DNA of 64,000 nt from Vanilla planifolia (Eukaryota; Streptophyta; Magnoliopsida; Asparagales; Orchidaceae), in the NCBI GenBank assembly GCA_023846275.1, contig CM043874.1, forward strand, positions 21,757,130 to 21,821,129, in the 5' to 3' direction. The position numbers and the translations under genes were made by a program. Each line of letters opens with the position of its first letter. Position 1 is the stretch's first letter. Below, one piece after another: positions 1-10,629 of the stretch. Below the pieces are notes generated by a model. It had not been told where the DNA came from. It saw only the letters and a program-made list of their open reading frames with translations, and made no database searches.

Positions 1-1748
1 CCGGAGCTGGCCTCTTGGGATTCCTGAAGCTTTGGAAGAAGAAGAATAACCTCGAGCGCCCCCAGGGCTCTTCTTCATCTCGATGCAGGCTATTGCCAGT
101 CCTTGCCATTGCTGCTTTCAGTTTGCTGGCCGCGTATGCCTCTCTATAAAACTTGATCGCACAACATTGCTTGTTCTGCCTTAAGATTCTGACGACCAAT
201 TCGGCAGTGTTTACTACGGAACGGCGATGGTCGCAGTCCTCAACTTCCACGGAAAAGCACATAAGCTGCAGAGGACCTTGCTCGGAGCAGGGAGAGCAAT
301 CTGTGACGCCATTAGAAGAGTGATGGCCACGCTGGGAAAGATAAGGACGCAAGTTTGCCCCGGCGACGGCGATGGTAACGGCAACGAACCCTTGTGCCAC
401 CTGACGCGTTTGGCTTCCAAGATGCTCAAAGCGAAGCTGACGGATCTCAAGAGAACCATTCGAAAGGAGGGATACCTTTTTGATATAGCTCTTGTAGTTC
501 TGTAACTCACTTCTTCCTCTCCCTGTCCACATTTGGGTTTTTCCTCGGCTTTCGGTATGCGAGTGCTTCTTTTAACTTTGATTCAGGTTTGGAGCGACGC
601 TGGGGATTATTTCTCTTACCATGCTGCTTGTCATCGTAGGGGTAGGCAAGTACAGATCAGTTCAATAACAAGTGCAGATCCCATTGGAGAGAAGTTTGTC
701 TTGTTTAGACTTTTTTTTTTCTTAAATGTCAGACTTTTATTTTATGAGACGCAAACATTGTCAAAAAGAGTTTTAACTATCAAAAATGTTGCTTCATAAC
801 ACCATTTTTTCTCTTTTCAAGCCAGCAAAAGGCATCCTCATCCTTGCAAAAGCTTATTTAAAAAATTTCTATTTTTCAACCTCAATTGTCTGATAACGCA
901 AGGTGTAAAGCTATTTCTTTATATCTTTGTTGCAGTGGCATTGCTGCTTCAGTGGAGAACTGGGTTGATCATGTAAAAGGAAATCTGACCCCAATTTAGT
1001 TTCGTAACTGCTTTCTTTATGAGCAAATACTAAACATTTATCTGTCTTCAGGGTAATCGTTGTTTGTTGGATCTTAACCAGCCTTTGCTGGGTTCTCGTT
1101 GGCATCCATTCATTCCTTCACATGTATCTACTGTAACCATTCTTGTTCGGTTTAGGATTGAAATCAATCACACTAACTGATGCTCAAGGCCTTAAGGATA
1201 CCTTCTGAAACATTGTGCATGCAGTTTCATTGACGACACCTGTTCTGCTTTTGAGGAATTCCAGCTGAACCCCAGAAACAGCAGCCTGGGGAAGATGCTA
1301 CCCTGCCCCAACTCTACATCTACAAACAAAATGGCTGAAGGCACTGGGATTTTAATTCATAACCTAATAAACCTGGTAATTAAATGGTGGCTAACCATCA
1401 TTGATAGCCTTAATTCATGTTCTTTGTGATGACAGATATGGTTTATTGTTGATATATATGCAGGAGCTGGGGAAATATAAGAAGATGGTGGAACATAGGT
1501 CTTTTGAGATGGTTAAGTCGTATGGTATCTCAAGCCAAAGTTTTGTGAATGTTATTCCAGGTGCGAGAAAACTGCTGCACTGCACAATTATTAAGGAGGC
1601 CTTTGAGAAAATCGTGGCTTATCAGTGCAGGCCATTGAAGTCATTGGTTAAGCTGCTATGGTTGGTGATGATTCTTTTTTCAGTGAACTTGATGTTGTTG
1701 GAGATTGCTTGGATTTCTGCAGTGCCGCAGGGAAGAAGGAGAAGCTAA
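1..1748 (+). CDS. Tweety-like (TTYH-like) plant multi-pass membrane protein, 3' part of gene
   Basis: The gene runs off the left edge. Proposed exons are 1-133 (frame starts at base 3), 208-501, 587-645, 936-963, 1052-1123, 1225-1375 and 1464-1748, with TAA at 1746-1748. They join in one open frame of 339 codons. In order the product has a basic linker (LWKKKN), a membrane segment (LLPVLAIAAFSLLAAVYYG), a loop rich in Lys/Arg and two Cys, a second long hydrophobic segment across exons 2-4, a third (VIVVCWILTSLCWVLVG), then FLHIFIDDTCSAFEEF, an LPC motif, a last membrane segment and a basic end (GRRRS). The layout and the FLH-DTC-NP-SS-LPC series match the plant family of tweety-like membrane proteins as I recall it (relatives of Arabidopsis At2g12400). 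Function in plants is poorly known. Exon 3 needs a GC donor at 646-647. The Cys-rich segment usually found after LPC is short or absent. The family assignment is inference from memory; the exon chain is seen. Confidence 0.68.
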
Positions 1749-2990
1749 TTAGGGTTGGAAACTATTGTCAAATTTCCTTCTTCTTTGTTTTTTTTTTTTT
1801 TTTTTTTTGGAGCGAAGATTTGTCTCAACAAGAACGGGCAGCTTGCATGCACCGTCTGTATAATTTTTTTAATGCAGTTAATTGGCCGATTTATGTACAT
1901 TAGTCTATGCTTAGTTATACAATGTTTTATACGTTAATTATTATATTTCTAACTCTTAAAATGTCAAATATTACAAAACTAACACCTAATTCTGATATAT
2001 GAATGATTATAAAACAAACAGAATGATTAGTTCTGTTTATTTAAAAAATATTATATTTAGAAGTAATATTTTATTAAAAAGTTTAAAAGTAAGTTTTTTT
2101 TGGGTATTTTCATTAATTAAAATTGATTTCTGTTATTAAATATTTATATATGTAAAAAATAAACTTGTTTTAGCATCACTTTGGTCTACCAAAGTTTTGA
2201 AAGGTTCTAAAACAGATTCATGGGTAAGTGGTAAACTTTGCAAATAGTGTGCATGCAACTTCTAGCTTTCTTCTTCCCCTACATTGTCCTCTTATGCTTG
2301 ATCAATGTATCTTATGGTGATTGTGGGCTCGAAAATTGATTTGGATGCATCACTTTTGGCAGTCCCCCACCTCGTTGGTCTCTTTAGAAAGGCAATGCAA
2401 CACTAATTTCTTTTAAATGTAATAAATTAAGGGTTCATGGTACATATTCTAAGATATGTGATGCTACAATGTCTAGTGTTGGGGCTTTGGAAAGGAAGGA
2501 GATTACTTTAACTTTCGAAAGAAAGGTAGATGGGCATGCATTCAAGATGCAACTACTCTCATTCAAAGAAGAGTTCAACAATGAATTGTCATGAGAGTGT
2601 TAATTATTCTTCCATAGTTGTGATGGTTTCAAACTAGGTGTTGAGGCTGTGAAGGGTTGTCGATAGATGTTTGAGAATCCATGGACCTTGTTCAATCTAT
2701 GTTTTTCATTAGTAAAGGAACTTTATTAAAATCACTTATAGGAACTAGGCATGCTCGTGATACATACTCACCCATTGGTATGCCCTACATGCACCACAGA
2801 GGGTCATGCATAACCCTTTGGTTTGTAGTGCCTAGAAACCTAAGCTAGTGTAGAAGTCAAGGGAAGCCTTGTCCAAAGTGCTAAACAACTTCCTCACATT
2901 ATTTGGTATGGTCTTGGGTTGGGCCAAACAAGTTAGGGTTTCAAGTGTGGGCCCACTCTCTCAACTTATGCCAAAAGACTACTAAACTAT
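1749..2990. other. Gene-free AT-rich DNA downstream of the tweety-like gene
   Basis: No supported reading frame. There is a long T run at 1787-1808, probably in the 3' untranslated region. Moderately complex sequence at 2160-2990 looks like decayed repeat, but I cannot name a family. Confidence 0.4.
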
Positions 2991-2999
2991 ATGTGCTCA

Positions 3000-4620
3000 A
3001 AAATAATATTTGATTTTGATGATAACAAATTCTTTAAATATTTATTATGATGATTTAATATGACTACTTAGTATTTTTTATAAGTTATATATAAGATAGG
3101 TAGACTAGTCATTTCCTACTCTTGAGTGGGTTAGGAAGTGCCCAAATTAACTAATACTTATAAAATTTCAAAGACATACAAGATGAAAGAATAGCTCTAA
3201 TGATATGTATGAGTCTAAAGCTTTTGACAAGAGAATCAATTTTATATGGACTTGTGTTAAAAGATTGATTTGATATTTACATTAATTATCAAGAACTTGT
3301 ACACACATATTTGTATTCATATATTTTTGTTTAAGTTTTGATCTTATAGTAAATTACATATAGCATTAATACGCAAATCTAATTGATAGCATTCATACCA
3401 ATCATATGAAACATGTGGAACATATTAATAATCCTTTTAAAAAATTCGTAACTTGACATTATGATCAAATCAATATTGGGAAATAAAAAAAATTTAATCA
3501 CAAAATTCTATAATTATAGAATAAATTTTAAACTTAAATTAACTTTACCAAAAACATTCACAAAGTTGAGAATGATTCATTTAAATGAATCAAAGTTTAA
3601 AATTATATAAATGTTTAGAACGATTCATTTCAAATCTAAAAAAGAATCATAAAATTATTATAGTGTCAATGCATTGGAACCTATGCTTCCTACACCTATC
3701 ACATTGCACTCCACGCATCGCACATATTTCACTACCTGCACAAGCAATGCACCTAGCAACAACCCACTCTTAGCACATGCCAAGTATATTGCACATACTA
3801 GGTATAATAACTAGTTTGATAGAAAATGACAATTTTGGCATGACCATTTGGAGTTATCTTTGGGAATATTTTAGAATACTTTACTTATAAATAGGTCTCC
3901 AAAAATTAAAAATAAATTATTGATCTTCCTAAATTCTTTTTACAACTTTCGTGAGCCCTCTCATTTCATATTTTATATCCAAATAAGAGATTGTTGACCT
4001 ATCAAATCAAAATTATTTTGGGATTTTTCAAGTGTGCACAAAGAGATTACAAAGAATTCAATATTATATTTCCTCATCAAAGTGTTTTTGTATTTTTTAT
4101 ATCATCTATATGCCTTCCTCTCACAAATTCTTTGTTTTATTTGATAATATTTTCACTTAATCATTTATTGAGTTGAATTATATATCTATCCAATTATAGT
4201 TAGATTGGGCTTTTCATTGGAATTATGTTTCTTGTATAATTTCTTGATCCTTTTTTATCAATTTTGGTTGGTCTTTTAGCACATTTTCTACTAGCCCTGC
4301 ATTATAAATTTTTTTGGGATAGTGATTGCAAGGTTTTTTGACCTAATATGAGGGTTTTACCTATCCACATTTATGAAAGATTTTGATAGTAATTAGAGAA
4401 GGATGTGGATCCAATATTTGAGATCAAATTATCTAAAAATTTTAATATATTTATGTTACTATATTTCACACACAAAATATTTCAAAATAAAAGAAAAAAA
4501 TTTTAAAAAATAATTGAAAAATAATGATATTAAAATTCTTCTGCATAATTCATATTTTTTGTTTATTAATTTTATAAAATTTTATAATTCACGCATCATC
4601 TTGTGTGGACATCGTAATGC
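3000..4620 (+). repeat. Decayed copia-type LTR (copy A)
   Basis: The start of this stretch carries a TTTTGATGATAACAAA-like sequence, a hallmark of SIRE/Maximus-type copia LTRs. Its last 300 bases match 28890-29190 in the same orientation. Bases near 3690-4000 match the reverse complement of 38380-38600. The 3' end has the CT-rich 'CTTGTGTGGACATC' kind of sequence seen at the inner end of these LTRs, and a gag remnant follows about 190 bases later. Ends are approximate. It is old, with many differences between copies. Confidence 0.5.
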
Positions 4621-4789
4621 TCTTATTTTAATAAATGATATTAGGGTGTGGTTATTTTTAGTGACTAACAAATTTAGAAAAAAACCTTTTAATTGTTCAC
4701 AACTTTTTTATCGATTGTAACAACATATTAAGTTCTAAAATTGTGGCTTGAAAGCATTATCCTTAGTTTTGTCATTGCAATTTTTTTCA

Positions 4790-5670
4790 AATCATAGAAT
4801 GTCCTCCTTTATTTGAAGGAGAACATCATGTGACATGGAGAATAAATTTCAAATATTTTGTTATAATTATTGATTTTAAGGTATGAACATTGTTTGAAAC
4901 TTTACATGCAATTCCCTCTTATAATTTTGTGAATAATGAGAAATCTATTACATTAGCTCAAAAAAATGCTAAGAGATCTACATATATTATTTTGTGCATT
5001 AGATCAAGAAATTAGCATAAAAATCTTTTATGTTTAACACTTGTTTTGAGGTATCAATTGCATGGAGTAAAGAAAACTCAAATTGGTGAATAAAAGGAGA
5101 AGAGGAAACTAAAGGAGCAAATGAGAAGGGAGCGACTTACAAGCACTTTGGAAGCCACTTGTCAAGTGGCACTTAACTATGTTGGAACTTCTTTTACCAA
5201 TGAGGTGCATTCCAATGATTTATCTAATGAAGAATTATATGAGACATTTGATGAATTGATTGATGAGAATAGCAAGTCAATTCAAAATTATATCAATCAT
5301 AGTAAAACTTGTTCCATGAATGAACGTTACATTTATGAGCTACAAAGGTAACGTGATAAGCTTAAGGAAGAAAATGTGTCGGTATTAGATAAGGCAAAAT
5401 TGTACATGTCTACCCTTAGTTAATTACATAGAATAATAGGTGAATATGAAAGTATTTATTGAGCTTATTTCTTGTGTTGAACCTTCAAAATCTAAGAACG
5501 ATTTGAAAATTATGAATTTAAAAAATACAATGTTTGCCTCAATTCAAGAAGAATTAACTTATTTAAAAGCTAAATATTGCTCTCTTTCCTCACATGTGCA
5601 AACTCATAATTTACCACAAATTCATGTGAAGAATAAAAATGATAGTTGTATTCCTATGCATGTGCATTAA
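4790..5670 (+). mobile_element. Copia gag (UBN2-type) fossil
   Basis: A broken gag region. Its start recalls the PLF-G-xx-xxW motif near the start of plant copia Gag proteins, and the later part has the coiled, Glu/Ser-rich stretch (short match: SNEELYETFDELIDE) typical of the spacer that follows Gag in this group. It sits just inside LTR copy A in the same orientation, so the two belong to one element. No pol region follows; the element is cut short. It is broken at several points and looks old. Confidence 0.5.
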
Positions 5671-7020
5671 TCTATGATCTCTTTACATACATCACATGAT
5701 TATGCACCATCAAACATTGCATAAAACTACTAACATATATTAGGCCACATACCATCTTAATTCCCCATTAAGAGATCTATGCTATATAAGAGAATATTTG
5801 GATTCTTAAAAGTAATCCTATTTGTGCAAAAATTACAAAATAACTTAACTCACACACCAGTTGTCACTTGTCAATCAAAGATAATTGGAATTCCAAAATT
5901 TAAAACTCAGGTAGGCGTATAAGGATGTCTCCATGCTAAGGACCTATACAGAGCTTTGTTCTCATTAACAAAACAATTGTTCACCTAGTCAAAATTTGTT
6001 TTAATTGAGTTAGGAACATGTTCTTTTTTAAAGATGTTTTAATCAAACTTTGATCCTTATTTTAAAGAAGATTTTCATGACCTATATTGAATAAAATACC
6101 TATATTATTTTGTTGAAGATTTCCAAAAAATTAACCTTCATTCAAACGAAGGGGCACCGTTACATGCAGCGTCCTCTACGGAGGATCAAAGAGGAAATCC
6201 AAAAACAGTAACTTAAGTAAAGGCTCAGGGAAGATTTCATAAGAAAATATTTTCCAAAATCATTTAAAATTTTTATATAAATTTATAAATATTATAAAAT
6301 ATTCTTATTAAATTTGAAATTGAATTGATTTGTGATTTTCAATTTATATTAATTAATTTAGCAATTAACTTTTGAATGATAACAATGATTATAAAGATTG
6401 TTTTTCTATTTAACGCTTATGTTTATGATAATTAAACAATAACAATTATAACAATGCAACATTTAAACATTGAGAAAGATTGCTATTCAAATTTAATTTA
6501 CAAATTTAGAATTTTATACTTAATAAAAATCTTGTTTGATTAACTTATTTTTACTCAACATATATTTGATTCAAGATGTGTTACTTTAGATAGCCAAGTT
6601 TATTTAAATTTTAATAAGTATTAAAATATTATGTTATTAACAGTTTGAGTAGATTTGGTATGACAAATTAACATTTGTGATCATCATTATCAAAAGGCTT
6701 GCTTGTTCATGATCACAACAAATTCAACAAGATTAATCTTTCATAAAAAATCATCACTTATCAATGCAAATGGATTAGACTAAACTTGAATAATATTCAT
6801 AAACTTCATAATAGCTTTAAATATTATGTTGAATTTCAATTCTATATCTCAACAAATACTTTACATTGATTAGCCTAAGCTTCTAAATCAAATGTGTACT
6901 AATATCAAGTTGTTATGAGAGAATGCTTAACAACTATGCATTTTATTAGTGGCTAAAAATGTTCACCAATTGTTATTGTTGTATAGCGAATTACATAACT
7001 TTTCTTATCTTTTGGTCTTT
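5671..7020. other. AT-rich DNA without recognisable genes
   Basis: I see no gene or clear repeat. The direct sequence around 6140-6230 is somewhat less AT-rich than its surroundings but is not recognisable. Confidence 0.4.
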
Positions 7021-7021
7021 A

Positions 7022-7077
7022 TTGTGTGTGTGTGTGTGTCTATTTGCATGTTTGTGTATGTGTGTGTGTGTGAGTGT
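7022..7077. repeat. (TG)n microsatellite, interrupted
   Basis: Two runs of TG dinucleotides with a few interruptions over about 55 bases. Confidence 0.9.
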
Positions 7078-7561
7078 GCCATTATTGTTTTGTGTTTTCT
7101 GAAAGAAATCATCATTATTATACAAAGATGGACAAAGAGCACACTAAGAGCCACATTAGTAGTCAACAAGTCATATAAGTACTATATTGAACTTTCCAAT
7201 ACTAAAATTGCATGCAAAGCAAATATTGCAATTTGACCCCCAAACTTTTTCTAGCTCATCACTGCACAATCAAAATATGTTTCCTATGTTTTTCTGGTTT
7301 TTTGGTTCCCATTCATATTAATGAGGCTTTTGAAAAAAAATATTATATTATGTTGTGTGCACCTTAGTTTTAAGGGTATTGTTTAGAGATTCCCATTATT
7401 GTGTTTGGTGAAAATGCCCACCGATTAGCTGTGTTGCAAGTCACAACATCCAAGTTCAGCCATTTATATTCATTTCTTAGGCATCATGGCTTGCATTTGA
7501 GAGGCTTCTTAGCTTCCACCTTCACAATAATGTTAGGTTTCACATGCATTTTCCTGGGGCC

Positions 7562-7800
7562 CAAAAAATTTATAAAAGTTTCTTCAAACCAAAAAGACGA
7601 AGAACTATTCTCTTCCTCTTCTTTTAGTCCGGGATTCGAATATTTATAGGGATCGATGTTGTCAATTGGGCTATCTTTATAGTGCACCCTTTGACTTTGA
7701 AAGTGACATCCTCTACCCCTTCTTTTGTTTCTAACCCTTCTTCCGTTTCTACCCCTTCTTCCACTTCTACCCCTTCTTCCATTTTTGATTTTGAGGTTTT
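7562..7800 (-). pseudogene. ycf1: Nuclear copy of plastid ycf1 (tic214) fragment (NUPT)
   Basis: Read on the - strand, the stretch encodes KDSPIDNIDPYKYSNPGLKE followed by an acidic run and SSSFWFEETFINFL. This is close to a conserved part of the plastid ycf1 product (Tic214), where the family reads DPYKYSNPGLKEEE and FWFEKPLVT. Upstream (7705-7785) an 18-base unit is repeated several times and would encode EEGVE-type repeats, in keeping with the repeat-prone acidic regions of ycf1. The match stops abruptly on the left at the edge of a GGGCCCA6-like sequence, and a mirrored TTTTTTGGGCCC lies at the right edge. The frame is not maintained across the whole stretch, so it is a dead nuclear insert and not a gene. 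Confidence 0.72.
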
Positions 7801-10240
7801 TTTGGGCCCTATAGCTGTGATCTCATAGGATCCCTTGTTCTTGCACAAAATCACCAAAACCTTGATAGAAAAGCTTTGCAAAATGGAGCAAAAGTGCTTT
7901 CACAGATCAAATCATTATGATGCTGCAAAAGTGCCCAAGTCAACTCAATCAATTAGAACCAAAATACAGTATCCTCAAGTAAACCATCCATATGAGATTT
8001 GCAACTAATAAGTAATCAGTCCACAGTACACTAATTGTTGAATATCTTGAAACCACAATTTTCACTTCAAAATGGTTAGCATAAAAATTAGATTCTTCGT
8101 GCATGTAACCCTGTATGACCTATCAGGTCACTCATATGTCAAAACATTTATCATTGTATGTGATATATCTTATTTTTCACCCCTTTATCCATTCTTTCAT
8201 TTGATTCCCTCCTATAGGATGTCATAAAAGAAGCAATTTTGGTTTGTACTCAATTCTTTCCTCACACAATATCAAGGTGTTTCTCTACTAATCCTCATTA
8301 TTCCCCAAAGATGCACCATCATTATCACTGCCAAGTTTTTTGTGCTCTATATTTTCAACACATAATGCAAACAACTCCTAATTTGGCTGCTGCTTGCGCC
8401 CAATTCATGTTATTTATGCAAATCAGAGATGCATCAAAGTTAGTTGATCTACATCAGCTAATAATTTGCTGATTTGACCAATTGCATTAGGTTTTCAGAA
8501 CCAATTGCTTTAAATATTTCCAATTCTTTATGACTTAATGTTGCGAGTTAAAGTATTCAACTTATTTGGTGTACATTGCTAATGAGTATAAAATAATGAA
8601 ATTTTGTTTAAACTTTAGATCAAAGCATATCAATTCACATTAAGCACCAAATGTTAGCACAGGGAAAACCAATCATCTGTATCACTTCATAAAATGGGTT
8701 CATTTAAAGGAAAAACAAATCCACCATTAAAAGACTACTATGGATGGCATTGAAGCCAAAGATAAGCTAGGCATTACAATACTTAAACAACACATAAAAG
8801 TAAATATAATTATGGTGGATATGATTAACAATTTGTAGACATTCCCTATCAGACTGAAGAAGCAATGCATCCTACTAAAGAAATATATTAAGTTTTTTTA
8901 TGATCACATGCAAGAAAAAAGTTGAATGAAATCACAATAAAGAATAGACAAATGCAAAAGAAAGTTGAACAAATACCAATCCAATATTATTTCACGAATT
9001 AAAGGCAAATCCAAAACTAAGGCTAAGAGTTAGGGATTATGTTATATACTAATACTTGTAGAACACGTCCAAAATAAGAGGTTTTACAATGATAAGACAT
9101 TACTATTTCAAAACAGATGTCTTTAGCATGCTGACATTATAACAACACCATATGCATAAGGTATAATACTAGATCGAATCACCTATTTTTGAAATGTGAT
9201 ATGATGTTATTTTAAAAGTTTACTATTTTCAGCATCTTTATATGGCATTATATACATAAAAATTATATTAAATATATGTAACACATAAATATATGCTATC
9301 AAATGTATTAATTTCATTTTTGTATAAAATTTTCAAACTAACATTTGAGGTATAATAATAAAACTTACCTTGGATGGAATAGCCACTCAAACATTATTTT
9401 AATTCATTTCTATTACATTCTAATATAATATTAAGAATTTTATGAAATAAGAAATATTAAACATAATATTGAAATAAAATATTATTTGAGAAACTTGATA
9501 GTGTTTCAACTAAAGAAGACCTTAGTGTTATCTTTTATTTTCTCTTTTTATTTATTTGATCAATAAATCTAAAGATTTTAGTTTAGATTGCTTGATATCA
9601 TATTATTCTAAAGAAGTTTATAGAAAATTATTTATATACACCTAGGAAAAATAAATTGATAATATCTATTATAATTGTTGAAGCTTCACAAAATTTTATA
9701 GATATAATAACTAAATAATTATTTAGATAGAACAAGCAATGAGATAAATTTAGGTTTTAAATGATCTATTAAAAGTTCTAATAAAAAAGATAGTTGAGAG
9801 TTCATCTTCATAGAGATTCTATAGAAAAACAACCTCAAAATCCATAAATACAATTGAAACCATTTCATTGAGACTCATGCATTTAAGCATTAGTCAAAGA
9901 ATAGGTCAAAGATTGTTGTCAATGAATAAGCACATAAATTGTAAACAAGAGAAGTTTAATTTCTAAGTGATAAATAATATGATTAATAAATGAGAAATCT
10001 CAATTAGAATTGACTTGCTAATTGTTTATGTTTTGATCCTTATGATAATATATTATTAGAAAATATTATATATAATTTTTGTCTTTTTTAAACAAATATA
10101 TATAAGTTTAAAAATTCAAAAATACTAAAATACAATAAATACTTCGTTTTAAAATTTGTTTATATTCACATAATGTTTTTTAAAAAATATTTAGTTAAAA
10201 TATTTACATTAAATCTCCTTTCATAATTATTGTTAGCAAA
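7801..10240. other. Gene-free AT-rich DNA between the ycf1 insert and the Ca2+-ATPase gene
   Basis: Short chance frames only. I see nothing I can name. Confidence 0.4.
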
Positions 10241-10489
10241 AACTTTTTAGGAAGATGACTCCTTTTTGTTGTCTGTCAGCTTTGTAACGACAAAATGTGC
10301 CCTCCCTTTATGTCTACGGACAAAGCAAAACCCAATTTGGCATCTTAAAGTTTTGAAGCAGTCCGAGAAAACCGCGTTGAAGAACATGTGATCACAGGAA
10401 TTTTCTCTCTCCCTTTCTCGTTCGTTCATTACCACTAAGTTCGACGAAGTGAGCAGGTGGCGATTTGCGAGAACCTTTTGTTTTTCCAT

Positions 10490-10629
10490 TTCTTCGGTGA
10501 CGCCTAACGATTCACCCGCGGTTTCATTTCACCTTCCTCTCATTCTCGGTCTCGAGTGGTCATGGCTCTTTGATTATAGGGAATAAAAGACTTCCTTCCG
10601 TCGAGGTAGTTAGAAGGAAGTAAGGGAAG
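10490..10629 (+). promoter_or_regulatory. 5' leader and proximal promoter region of the Ca2+-ATPase gene
   Basis: GC content rises sharply from about 10250. CT-rich stretches at 10403-10425 resemble the pyrimidine patches common near plant transcription starts. The ATG at 10630 lies in AAGATGG, a favourable plant start context. I cannot fix a TATA box or a transcription start. Confidence 0.35.

Noticed and set aside
227-505. A separate small + strand gene of 92 codons
   Set aside because: It is exon 2 of the tweety-like gene read on into the next intron; it is in frame with exon 1 through an intron at 134-207 and with exon 3 after 501.
1658-1903. A + strand frame of 81 codons overlapping the end of the tweety-like gene
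   Set aside because: It lies in another frame of exon 7 and the T-rich 3' region and has no family likeness.
8239-8472. A + strand gene of 77 codons
   Set aside because: It has no family likeness, no coding base bias and no exon context; probably chance.
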